From Bacteroides sp. GM023 (GTDB lineage: Bacteria; Bacteroidota; Bacteroidia; Bacteroidales; Bacteroidaceae): a stretch of DNA of 64,000 nt. The position numbers were made by a program, and so were the translations under genes. Below are positions 43,929 to 51,853 of this stretch, piece by piece (the stretch's first letter is position 1; every line of letters begins with the position of its first letter). Under the pieces are notes generated by a model. That model made no database searches. It saw only the letters and a program-made list of their open reading frames with translations, and had not been told where the DNA came from. The DNA is taken from assembly GCF_014750685.1 (NCBI RefSeq), contig NZ_JAAXGE010000005.1, positions 496,001 to 560,000 on the forward strand. The letters are read 5' to 3'.

Positions 43929-44384
43929 ATGAGAAAGATTGATTTAATCGTGATTCACTGTTCCGCCACACGCGAAGACCGTTCGCTGACACCGGATGAT
44001 TTGGAGACGTTGCACCGCCGGCGTGGATTCAATGGGACAGGGTATCACTATTACATCCGCAAGGACGGCACGGTGCATCTCACCCGCCCGATTGATCGCA
44101 TCGGTGCGCACGTCAAAGGTTGGAATGCGACTAGCATCGGCATCTGCTACGAGGGTGGTCTGGATAGTCGTGGACGCCCGGCAGATACGCGGACACCGGC
44201 ACAATGGTCTTCACTATGGCAATTGGTGAATCTATTGCAGGAAAAGTTTCCCGGTTGCCGGGTGTGCGGGCATCGCGACCTCTCGCCCGACCGCAACGGA
44301 AACGGGGAGATTGAACCGGAAGAGTGGATCAAGGCGTGCCCGTGCTTTGAGGTGAAAGCGGAATTCGGAACTCGGGCTATATAG
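43929..44384 (+). CDS. N-acetylmuramoyl-L-alanine amidase (T7-lysozyme/Amidase_2 type)
   Basis: A 151-aa Amidase_2 domain with no signal peptide or binding domain, like phage T7 lysozyme. Zinc ligands are seen in VIHCSAT (first His), CGHRDLSPDRNG (second His) and CPCF (Cys). GYHYYIRKDGTVHLTRP and GAHVKGWNATSIGICYEGG are family signatures. It cleaves the amide between N-acetylmuramic acid and L-Ala. Without an export signal it must leave the cytoplasm by another route. A 33-aa hydrophobic peptide encoded 104 bp downstream recalls a phage endolysin-holin pair, but no other phage gene is present. Confidence 0.92.
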   Translation: MRKIDLIVIHCSATREDRSLTPDDLETLHRRRGFNGTGYHYYIRKDGTVHLTRPIDRIGAHVKGWNATSIGICYEGGLDSRGRPADTRTPAQWSSLWQLVNLLQEKFPGCRVCGHRDLSPDRNGNGEIEPEEWIKACPCFEVKAEFGTRAI

Positions 44385-44488
44385 GATTTCAGTTTTCGAC
44401 CGGATAACGAAAAGGTAAGATAAGAGAGTTTTCAGGATTCAGGAAGTAATTAATTATTTAAAGAGTCAGAAAGGAGGTGTGTAAAGTT

Positions 44489-44590
44489 ATGGCAGTCAAA
44501 AGAACTCTTTGGGATATGATTTTGAAAGTGGTTATCGCAGTGGCTTCGGCAGTGCTGGGCGTTGTAGGCGGTAATGCGATGAATCTGTAA
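44489..44590 (+). CDS. smalltalk-type small hydrophobic peptide
   Basis: A 33-aa ORF (start MAVKRTLWDMILK, end GGNAMNL). A basic N-terminus is followed by one hydrophobic stretch (about 11-28, rich in V, A, L and G), enough for a single membrane pass. It matches what I know as the Bacteroidales 'smalltalk' family, found downstream of this amidase. It has a canonical Shine-Dalgarno AAGGAGGTG (44471-44479) 9 nt before the ATG, which is unusual in this genome and strongly supports translation. A terminator follows 10 bp after the stop. Function unknown; a holin-like role is only an inference from size and context. Confidence 0.85.
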   Translation: MAVKRTLWDMILKVVIAVASAVLGVVGGNAMNL

Positions 44591-44600
44591 CCTGTATTCT

Positions 44601-44635
44601 GGCGGAAAGTACGCGCGCTACTTTCCGCCTTTTTT
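44601..44635 (+). terminator. terminator of the HU-amidase-smalltalk operon
   Basis: GGCGGAAAGTA (44601-44611) pairs with TACTTTCCGCC (44619-44629); loop CGCGCGC; six T follow (44630-44635). It separates this block from the Rhs genes. Confidence 0.92.
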
Positions 44636-44715
44636 AGTTACTGATATTCGTATTCATTTTTTTCAGTTTGCATATCGTTGGCAATCTTATCTGTTTACAT
44701 CAATATTATAAACAT

Positions 44716-47712
44716 ATGAAATATAAATCTTTCAAATATTTAGTTTCCTGCCTGATGCTTTGGCATGCTTCACAGGCATTTTCACAAGTCCAGTTTTATT
44801 CGGACGAAACCGTTCTGACACCTCAGACCTGGAGCTTTATGAAATACGGGGATACTCCGGTAAATATGTATACCGGAACTATTTCCACATCCATTCCCGT
44901 CTATACATATCATGACAATGATTTCGACTTGCCCGTCAGCCTGACTTACGCTTCTGACGGCTATAGGGCAAATACCCAAACCGGTATTGTCGGTCAGGGA
45001 TGGTTCCTCAATGCGGGTGCCTCAATCACTCGCGAGATATGGAATATGCCTGATGAAAGCCGAAACAATTCCTTGGGAATAAATGGTTATTATTATTATC
45101 ACAAGAACGTAACGGTCGACAAAAATCTGTCATCCTATAAAAGAGGAAAGCAATATCGCGATGGGGGAAAGTCAGCCATAGATGAACCGTTCGTATACCT
45201 GGCGAATCCATCGGCGGAAATTTCGAGTAAGTATGAAACGGAACCTGACATCTTTCACTTCAACTTTATGGGGCATAGAGGTAAATTTCAGTTCGACATA
45301 AACCGGAACATTCAAGTGTATGGAGTGGAAAACGGTTCGAAAGCTGATTTCAAAATAGAATGTTTCAATTTTGACAGTCCCGGAAAAGGGCGCTTTATCA
45401 TAACAACCAATGACGGCTATAAGTATGTTTTCGGAGGAGACGGAACTTTCTACGATAGAGAATGGAGCGGCGAAGCCAATTCGGTGCCAAACAACGTCGT
45501 TGCCTGGCAGCTAACAAAGATTATTGCGCCTAACGGTAGAAAAATTACTTTAAAATACCGTGATGGAGATTGGACAGAGAGAGGATACGTGCAAAGTTGG
45601 CGTCCCGGTACACGTTATGAGGGTGCTTTCAATACTGAATTAGGTAACACCAATCATAGTACGGCTTTTCATATCACGAATACACATCCCACTTATCTGG
45701 AAGAAATCATCGTTGATAACGGCTGCCGGATTTCATTCACCTATACGGCTAAAGAAGCTGAAACATATGGTCATAGTTTCAGAAGTGAGGGACTTCTTCC
45801 GGCATTACTGAAGTTATCTTCTATAGTGGTCAATCCTTTCACGGCTTCCGCCGGTCAAGAAAGGACGCGATGTGATTTATCTTATGAATATGCGATGGGA
45901 AACAAAGTGATGTTCCTGAAAAAAGCGGACCTTGGCAAAAACGGTATTTACGAAATGGATTATAATGGATTGTCATCCCGTATCTTTCCTCCCCATGCTA
46001 TCTACGGAATGGACCATTGGGGATATTTCAACGGAAAAGTCACGGCATCCTCATCCGACTTCATACCCAATACTGAAAATGAAACGTCTCTGAAAGAAAC
46101 GATCATAGGCATGGGACGTAATCCGGATGAGAAATCATCTTTGTTGGGTATGCTTACCTACATAAAATATCCGACAGGCGGCTATACTAAGTATGAGTAT
46201 GAAGGACATCGCTATTCAAAAAGATATTCTGATATACATAGTTTTGTCGAGTTTTCCATTCCCAATCCTATCGGCACCCAGGGAGAATTGGCTGGAGGTG
46301 CGAGAATAAAGCGGATTACAGATTATTCGGAGGGCAAGGAATGTATGCAGAGGGAGTTCTTATACGAAAACCCGGATAGCACCAGTTCAGGGATTCTGCT
46401 ATCTATGCCCCGCTACCGTTTGGTATTTCATGCGGCTATTTTCAACATGACAGACAACCGCGAGAACAGATATGTATACAAAGGTGTAGTGCAAAGTCTT
46501 GCTGCAAAATCCTTAGACGATACCCATATCGGCTATAGTAGAGTGGTGGAAAAGAGAAAAGACGTGGGGGATACTGAATATAAATATGCTGACTATGAAT
46601 CTTATTTTGATGAGAATGACCCCTCGTTGAATCCTCTAATGTTCAACAGCAACCATTATATCCAAGGTACCATGATAACATCCGATAATGCATGGACTAT
46701 CAGAAATTTGTTGTCCGAACCATTATCGCACGCATCAAGCAGAGGGCAACTGCTGTCAGTAAAGAAAAGAAATACCGGATGGCCTGTTCAAACTGAAGAA
46801 TTTATTTATTCAAGACGCCTCCCATGGTCTTTAGCTCCGGGTATCTCCAATATAAAATCAGCGGGAGATGTATATTATGAAATGAAGACGAACACGGAAG
46901 ACTCTCCGCTCGTTTACAAAAAAACAACAAAGATGTACGGTAAGAGTACTCCGCAAGTCGTTGAAGAAACATATGCATACAATGCTTCTGCCAAGCCCGT
47001 TAAAATAGCCAAAACTGTAAACAATGGACTCATCTTGTCCGAAAGAAGGCAGTACATTGAAGATATGAGTGAGCTCACAGACGCGGAACGGATCATGAAA
47101 GATTCCTTTCAGGTCGGGTTGGCGATAAAGACATTGCAAACGGTTCAGAAATCACCGAAAGATAAAGAATATGTATTAAAGGGAAGCCATTCCGTTTTCT
47201 CCCGATACGGGAACACCATACTTCCCCAACTGGAAGAAGTCAGAGAAACAGAATTGAAAAATCCTGTAGAATGGAATGGTTTCGACTTGGATTATTCATA
47301 CTCGGAACTGCACAACGACCATTATGATTCTCACGGGAATGTACTCCAGCAAACCGATCAGAAAGGACTGACGACTACTTATCTGTGGGGATACAACCAC
47401 CTCTATCTGGTTGCCATCATACACAATGCGACAATTACTGAAGTGGAGAATATATTGGGCAGTATGGATGCCTTTGCCGACACCGTTATTCCTGATTTTA
47501 ATAAAATAAAGCTTCTCAGACAGTCGTTGCCGCAAGCTCATATTTCAAGTTATGCATACCAGCCTCTAGTAGGCATGACAGAGAGAACGGATGCCCGGGG
47601 AGTGACTACTTATTATGAATATGATAGCGAAGGCAGACTGACGTGCGTCAAAGGAAACGATCGGAAAACTATCAACCGCTATGATTACCACTATGCAGGA
47701 CAAACGGAATAA
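44716..47712 (+). CDS. exported RHS/YD-repeat protein, N-terminal half of a two-gene Rhs system
   Basis: A 998-aa protein. The ATG at 44716 gives a signal peptide (to about ASQAFSQ, 24). The N-terminal domain (SFMKYGDTPVNMYTGTISTSIPVYTY...LPVSLTY, GQGWFLNAG) is the plug-like start of Bacteroidetes Rhs proteins. YD-type repeats follow (IKYPTGGYTKYEYEGHRY, YDSHGNVLQQTDQKGLTTTYLW, TDARGVTTYYEYDSEGRLTCV). There is no Rhs-associated core and no toxin tip: these are on the next gene, 20 bp downstream, which begins with its own signal peptide. The arrangement is like TcB-TcC of Tc toxins, where two proteins build one hollow shell. A weak promoter (TTTG at 44667) lies upstream. Confidence 0.85.
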   Translation: MKYKSFKYLVSCLMLWHASQAFSQVQFYSDETVLTPQTWSFMKYGDTPVNMYTGTISTSIPVYTYHDNDFDLPVSLTYASDGYRANTQTGIVGQGWFLNAGASITREIWNMPDESRNNSLGINGYYYYHKNVTVDKNLSSYKRGKQYRDGGKSAIDEPFVYLANPSAEISSKYETEPDIFHFNFMGHRGKFQFDINRNIQVYGVENGSKADFKIECFNFDSPGKGRFIITTNDGYKYVFGGDGTFYDREWSGEANSVPNNVVAWQLTKIIAPNGRKITLKYRDGDWTERGYVQSWRPGTRYEGAFNTELGNTNHSTAFHITNTHPTYLEEIIVDNGCRISFTYTAKEAETYGHSFRSEGLLPALLKLSSIVVNPFTASAGQERTRCDLSYEYAMGNKVMFLKKADLGKNGIYEMDYNGLSSRIFPPHAIYGMDHWGYFNGKVTASSSDFIPNTENETSLKETIIGMGRNPDEKSSLLGMLTYIKYPTGGYTKYEYEGHRYSKRYSDIHSFVEFSIPNPIGTQGELAGGARIKRITDYSEGKECMQREFLYENPDSTSSGILLSMPRYRLVFHAAIFNMTDNRENRYVYKGVVQSLAAKSLDDTHIGYSRVVEKRKDVGDTEYKYADYESYFDENDPSLNPLMFNSNHYIQGTMITSDNAWTIRNLLSEPLSHASSRGQLLSVKKRNTGWPVQTEEFIYSRRLPWSLAPGISNIKSAGDVYYEMKTNTEDSPLVYKKTTKMYGKSTPQVVEETYAYNASAKPVKIAKTVNNGLILSERRQYIEDMSELTDAERIMKDSFQVGLAIKTLQTVQKSPKDKEYVLKGSHSVFSRYGNTILPQLEEVRETELKNPVEWNGFDLDYSYSELHNDHYDSHGNVLQQTDQKGLTTTYLWGYNHLYLVAIIHNATITEVENILGSMDAFADTVIPDFNKIKLLRQSLPQAHISSYAYQPLVGMTERTDARGVTTYYEYDSEGRLTCVKGNDRKTINRYDYHYAGQTE

Positions 47713-47732
47713 AAAACATATATAAATTACAC

Positions 47733-50700
47733 ATGATGAAAAAATGTCTACTATTAATCGGCATGAGCATTCTAGGTGCCCTTACCACAATAGCGAAAGA
47801 AACCGGAGATTCAATCCCCCAATTAAGTGTCAATAAAAACTATATCTATAGCCAAACCCTGCTCGACCCTACAGGAGAACACGTGAAAAGTGAAGTAAAC
47901 TATTTTGATGGAATCGGGCGGGCGTCACAGCAAGTAACCCCTTTTGTCACCCCGTCCGGAGCCGACCTTGCCCTTTATCAGGAATATGATTCGCTGGGGG
48001 ATCTTTGGAAAGAATGGCTTCCCGCAATAGCCGTAGGGAACAAGGGAGGATTCGTGGAAGAAATTCCCGAAAAACTCCCGGAACAATATGGAGATGTGAA
48101 TCCTTATTCTTCCCTACATTATGAGCACTGCCCCTTAAACCGTATTTTAGAGCGGCATGGACCCGGCATGGACTGGCCTTACTATAGAATTCAAGGAACA
48201 AACTTCTGGACCAACCGAAGTGAATATCCTGACCTGACCTGCAAATGTTATGAGATAGAAGGCGACAGCCTGGTCTGTAACTCTGACTATGAGACCGGGG
48301 AACTATATCTCACCCAACAGACAGATGAGGATGAAAAAACAACGTATATATTTACTGATAAACTGAACAGGACGGTGTTGACGCGTCAAGTTTCAAGTCC
48401 ACGCTATGATGCTACCTGCTTGGACACCTATTATGTGTATGACGCACTCAACAACCTGTGTTTCGTACTTTCTCCCGGTTTTCAGGAAAACCCTGATTTA
48501 GACTTGTATTCTTATCAATACAAGTTTGATGCGCGTAACCGGTGCATTGGTAAAAAGACACCGGGAACGGATTGGATCACATATGCGTTTGATAAAGCGG
48601 GACATCTGATATTCTCGCAGGACGGAGCCCAACGCCAAAGAAGAGAATTGACCTATCATCTTTCCGACGAACTGGGACGTGAGGTTATCGTGGGAGTGGG
48701 TACGTTGTATTCAGATACGATTCCGGATATAAGCAATACTCATATCAAAGCGGTACGTTACGACCATCCCGGTGCTACCGGGGCAGGTTACCTTGTTTAC
48801 AATTTATTAGGATTGACCACCACAATCCCCCTTACCGTGAATTATTATGATAGCTACAGCTTCCTGAATATGGATGAGGAATATAAGAACTTGTTGGAAT
48901 ATAGTTTTGAAGACCTCCCTGCATCGAAGGAATATGAGACGTATTTCAAAAGTACAACTTCCCTCCAACAATCCGCCAAGGGAATGCTCACCGGAACTTT
49001 CGTCAATATACCTGACCTCCAAAAAGGAGTGATGACGGCAATCTATTATGATGACAAGAAGAATATCATACAAAGCCGCAGCACGAACCATCTGGACGGC
49101 TATGATAAGAACTGGTTTTCTTACAGCTATTCAGGATTGAAACTCAAGCATCTCCATGTACATGATTCTAGGTATTACAAATCTCTTGTCACAGAAATGT
49201 ATGAGTATTCTTATGACCATGCCACTCGTCTGAAGCAGGTGGACCACACCTTGAATGATGCTCCCCGTGTGACTCTTGCCACCTACACGTATGACGAATT
49301 GGGAAGGCTCTCGCAAAAGACATTGCACAACGGGCAGTTTACGCAATCATATACCTATAATATCCGGAACTGGCTGAAAAGTATATCATCTCCCTATTTT
49401 GAGCAACAGCTCTATTATACGGAAAACGAAGTGGGCAACACTCCGCAATATAACGGTAACATCGGTAGCATGATATGGAAAGTTCGGGGGGAATCAAAGC
49501 GTGGATATAACTTCGCTTACGACAACTTCAACCGTCTGGCAAATGCGGACTATCAGGAAAACGAACTTCCTTCGCCGCATTACAGTACACGATATAGTTA
49601 TAATTTTATGGGTGACCTGACTAGGATTTCACGGAACGGACTTCTGACGGCGGGGAGTGAACCGACTTTTGGTGAAACAGATCGTCTGTTCTTGATTTAT
49701 CATGGTAACCAGTTGAAACAAGTTACGGATTCGGCAGATTTGAATATCTCTTTATCTCCCGGTTCCTTGAACTTTACGGATGGCGTAAATCTGGCGGAAG
49801 AATATAAATATGATAAAAGCGGCAACCTGATTCAAGATTTAAACAAAGGAATCGAACAAATCAAATATAATTCATTAAATTTGCCGGACACAGTGATTGT
49901 CGACAAGAAGCATTGCATATATTACCGTTATGGAGGCGAAGGAAGTAAATTTCAGGTGATTCATAAAGATAGTATAGAGAATGTTACTGATTACTGTGGC
50001 AATGTGCTCTATGACAACAATGTGCTCCATAAAGTATTGACAGAGGAAGGGTTTGTAACTTTTGAGAACGGTGTCCCGGTATATCATTATTTTCTGCAAG
50101 ACCACCAGGGGAACAACCGAATGGTGATCAGACAGGATGGTGTAACGGAAGAGGTGAACCATTATTACCCGTTTGGAGGTTTGTTCGGAGAAAGTACGGG
50201 TATGCAGAAACAAGCGTACAAGTACAACGGAAAGGAACTGGATACCAACATCGGTCTCAATTGGTATGATTATGGGGCAAGGCATTATGACGCGGCATTG
50301 GGTAGATGGAATGCGGTGGATCCGATGGCGGAGAAAAGATATGGGATTTCTCCTTATTCTTATACATCTAACAATCCGGTAAATCGTATTGATATAAATG
50401 GTCAATTAGATGATTGGGTAGAGAGTGCAGCAAAAAGAATCTACTGGGACTCTAATGCAACTTCACAGGCGACGACAAAGCCAGGTGAAACTTATTTAGG
50501 AAAAACTGTTGTTGATTTTTCAGGTTCAAGACAAGAGGCTTTAGGAATAAAGAATGGCAAGAGTGGATATATAAATGGTGAAGGGGCTGTAACGGCGCAA
50601 GTTACTGTGTACGGAGCTGGAGGGTCAGATGATGTACATAACTTTACTGGATATACAATGTCTTCGGATGCAAAGACTCTTGGTGCTATTGATGAAGGCA

Positions 50701-51092
50701 TTTATAATGGAAATTATGATGCAAAAGGGAAAAGTGGGTCTTTAAAATCCCATTGGGTTTTAAATAATAGAGGGAGTGTACGTACTTTGGATGGACAAAT
50801 AAACCCTAATGCACCTAAACAAATCAATCCAAATGGTGAAGGATATAAGGATCAAATTTTTATCCATAGCACAAATAGGAATGGATTTGCAGGAACAAAA
50901 GGTAATATTGCAATCTCCAAAGGTTGTTTGCTTATATCTCCAAAAGATTGGAATAGCTTTAATAATGTAATGGATGGAACACAGAATTTTAAAGTTAGAG
51001 TTTCCAGAACAACAATCGAAAAAAGTCCATTGCAAGGAGTAACAGGAGCAGTAAACGGTGTTTATATTATAAATAAAAGAACTATATATTAG
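47733..51092 (+). CDS. DUF6443/RHS core protein with L,D-transpeptidase-like C-terminal tip
   Basis: A 1119-aa exported Rhs protein. Signal peptide about 1-21; DUF6443-like start (YSQTLLDPTGEHVKSEVNYFDGIGR); YD repeats through about 840; Rhs-associated core about 840-890 (YKYNGKELDTNIGLNWYDYGARHYDAALGRW...DPMAEKRYGISPYSYTSNNPVNRID). After the core comes a 226-aa variable tip. Within it H1045, 16 residues, then S1062-K-G-C1065 (IHSTN...SKGCLLIS) fits the YkuD motif H-x(14-17)-[S/T]-x-G-C of L,D-transpeptidases. A known parallel is Tlde1, a Salmonella T6SS effector of this fold that attacks peptidoglycan. A secreted immunity candidate follows 30 bp downstream. No PAAR, Hcp or other secretion gene is nearby, so the delivery route is unknown. 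Confidence 0.82.
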   Translation: MMKKCLLLIGMSILGALTTIAKETGDSIPQLSVNKNYIYSQTLLDPTGEHVKSEVNYFDGIGRASQQVTPFVTPSGADLALYQEYDSLGDLWKEWLPAIAVGNKGGFVEEIPEKLPEQYGDVNPYSSLHYEHCPLNRILERHGPGMDWPYYRIQGTNFWTNRSEYPDLTCKCYEIEGDSLVCNSDYETGELYLTQQTDEDEKTTYIFTDKLNRTVLTRQVSSPRYDATCLDTYYVYDALNNLCFVLSPGFQENPDLDLYSYQYKFDARNRCIGKKTPGTDWITYAFDKAGHLIFSQDGAQRQRRELTYHLSDELGREVIVGVGTLYSDTIPDISNTHIKAVRYDHPGATGAGYLVYNLLGLTTTIPLTVNYYDSYSFLNMDEEYKNLLEYSFEDLPASKEYETYFKSTTSLQQSAKGMLTGTFVNIPDLQKGVMTAIYYDDKKNIIQSRSTNHLDGYDKNWFSYSYSGLKLKHLHVHDSRYYKSLVTEMYEYSYDHATRLKQVDHTLNDAPRVTLATYTYDELGRLSQKTLHNGQFTQSYTYNIRNWLKSISSPYFEQQLYYTENEVGNTPQYNGNIGSMIWKVRGESKRGYNFAYDNFNRLANADYQENELPSPHYSTRYSYNFMGDLTRISRNGLLTAGSEPTFGETDRLFLIYHGNQLKQVTDSADLNISLSPGSLNFTDGVNLAEEYKYDKSGNLIQDLNKGIEQIKYNSLNLPDTVIVDKKHCIYYRYGGEGSKFQVIHKDSIENVTDYCGNVLYDNNVLHKVLTEEGFVTFENGVPVYHYFLQDHQGNNRMVIRQDGVTEEVNHYYPFGGLFGESTGMQKQAYKYNGKELDTNIGLNWYDYGARHYDAALGRWNAVDPMAEKRYGISPYSYTSNNPVNRIDINGQLDDWVESAAKRIYWDSNATSQATTKPGETYLGKTVVDFSGSRQEALGIKNGKSGYINGEGAVTAQVTVYGAGGSDDVHNFTGYTMSSDAKTLGAIDEGIYNGNYDAKGKSGSLKSHWVLNNRGSVRTLDGQINPNAPKQINPNGEGYKDQIFIHSTNRNGFAGTKGNIAISKGCLLISPKDWNSFNNVMDGTQNFKVRVSRTTIEKSPLQGVTGAVNGVYIINKRTIY
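49875..50335 (+). repeat. Rhs core repeat, copy 1 (461 bp)
   Basis: Matches 51890-52350 at an offset of 2015 bp with nine mismatches and no gaps by my count. It ends just before the toxin tips diverge and can act as the left recombination arm for tip exchange. Confidence 0.9.
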
Positions 51093-51122
51093 ATTGTGAA
51101 GAAATTTGGAAAACTATAATTA

Positions 51123-51653
51123 ATGCATATGAAAAGGATATTTTTATTGGTTGTCATCCTTCTTTGTGGAATTAGCGTGTATGCTCAAAAAACGGAAGAA
51201 GAATGTTCTTGTAACTCTGCTGCTTTTATAGACATTGAATATAAGGGTCCAATACCATTATATGATAAACCTGATGGTAAAGTCATTACATATATGAAGC
51301 ATGATTTTGCAAATGAGTCTTTCATTCATTTTGAAATAACTAAGAAAAAAGGAAAGATGATTCATATAAAAGCTTATACCATTGATTTAGTCTATCCTCA
51401 TGGTTGGATTAATATTGATAGTCATATTGGAATATATTCTAGAGCCTATAACGGCGGATTAAAACTATATAGTTCGCCTAATGATAAATCTGCGGTACAA
51501 AGTATCATACAGGAATATGATCCGGAAATGTATACAGTTATTGATTGTCAAGGTGAGTGGCTAAAAGTAAAGAGGATACTGCATGGTAAAACCTATATGG
51601 GATGGATGTCTCCCGATATGCAATGTCCTAATGTATATTCTACCTGTTCTTAA
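51123..51653 (+). CDS. exported SH3-like protein, candidate immunity to the L,D-transpeptidase-like tip
   Basis: A 176-aa protein with a signal peptide (MKRIFLLVVILLCGISVYAQ region, cleavage about 22). Two bacterial SH3-like halves can be seen: PIPLYDKPDGKVITYM...PHGWINI and LKLYSSPNDKSAVQSI...GEWLKVKRILHGKTYMGWMSP. There are four Cys in the mature part near both ends (ECSC, CQG, QCPN, TCS), fitting a periplasmic disulfide-stabilised protein. It starts 30 bp after the Rhs toxin stop and ends before a terminator. Position and predicted periplasmic location fit protection against a peptidoglycan-directed tip; this is inference, not homology. Confidence 0.65.
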   Translation: MHMKRIFLLVVILLCGISVYAQKTEEECSCNSAAFIDIEYKGPIPLYDKPDGKVITYMKHDFANESFIHFEITKKKGKMIHIKAYTIDLVYPHGWINIDSHIGIYSRAYNGGLKLYSSPNDKSAVQSIIQEYDPEMYTVIDCQGEWLKVKRILHGKTYMGWMSPDMQCPNVYSTCS

Positions 51654-51722
51654 AATTGTTCAAAATAGGTATAGACAGGATACTATAGTATAATTCTTGT
51701 GTCTTTGCTTAGAGGAATCTTG

Positions 51723-51777
51723 CCCTGATATAGGTTGAATAAAAATCAATCCATATCAGGGTATTACTATTTTTTTA
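51723..51777 (+). terminator. terminator after the first toxin-immunity module
   Basis: CCCTGATATAGGTTGA (51723-51738) pairs with TCAATCCATATCAGGG (51746-51761), with G-U pairs, then a T-rich tract (51768-51777). Its outer stem CCCTGATAT/ATATCAGGG recurs in the terminator at 53577. Confidence 0.8.
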
Positions 51778-51853
51778 TAGCTAGTTTGACTAATAAATTT
51801 TCTCACATATAAATTATCATCTCTATGATGTCAACGGTGATTTAATTAAAGAT

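Noticed and set aside
43929..44590. Amidase plus small peptide as proof of a prophage
   Set aside because: No integrase, terminase, capsid or tail gene lies in the region; only a lysis-like pair can be argued.
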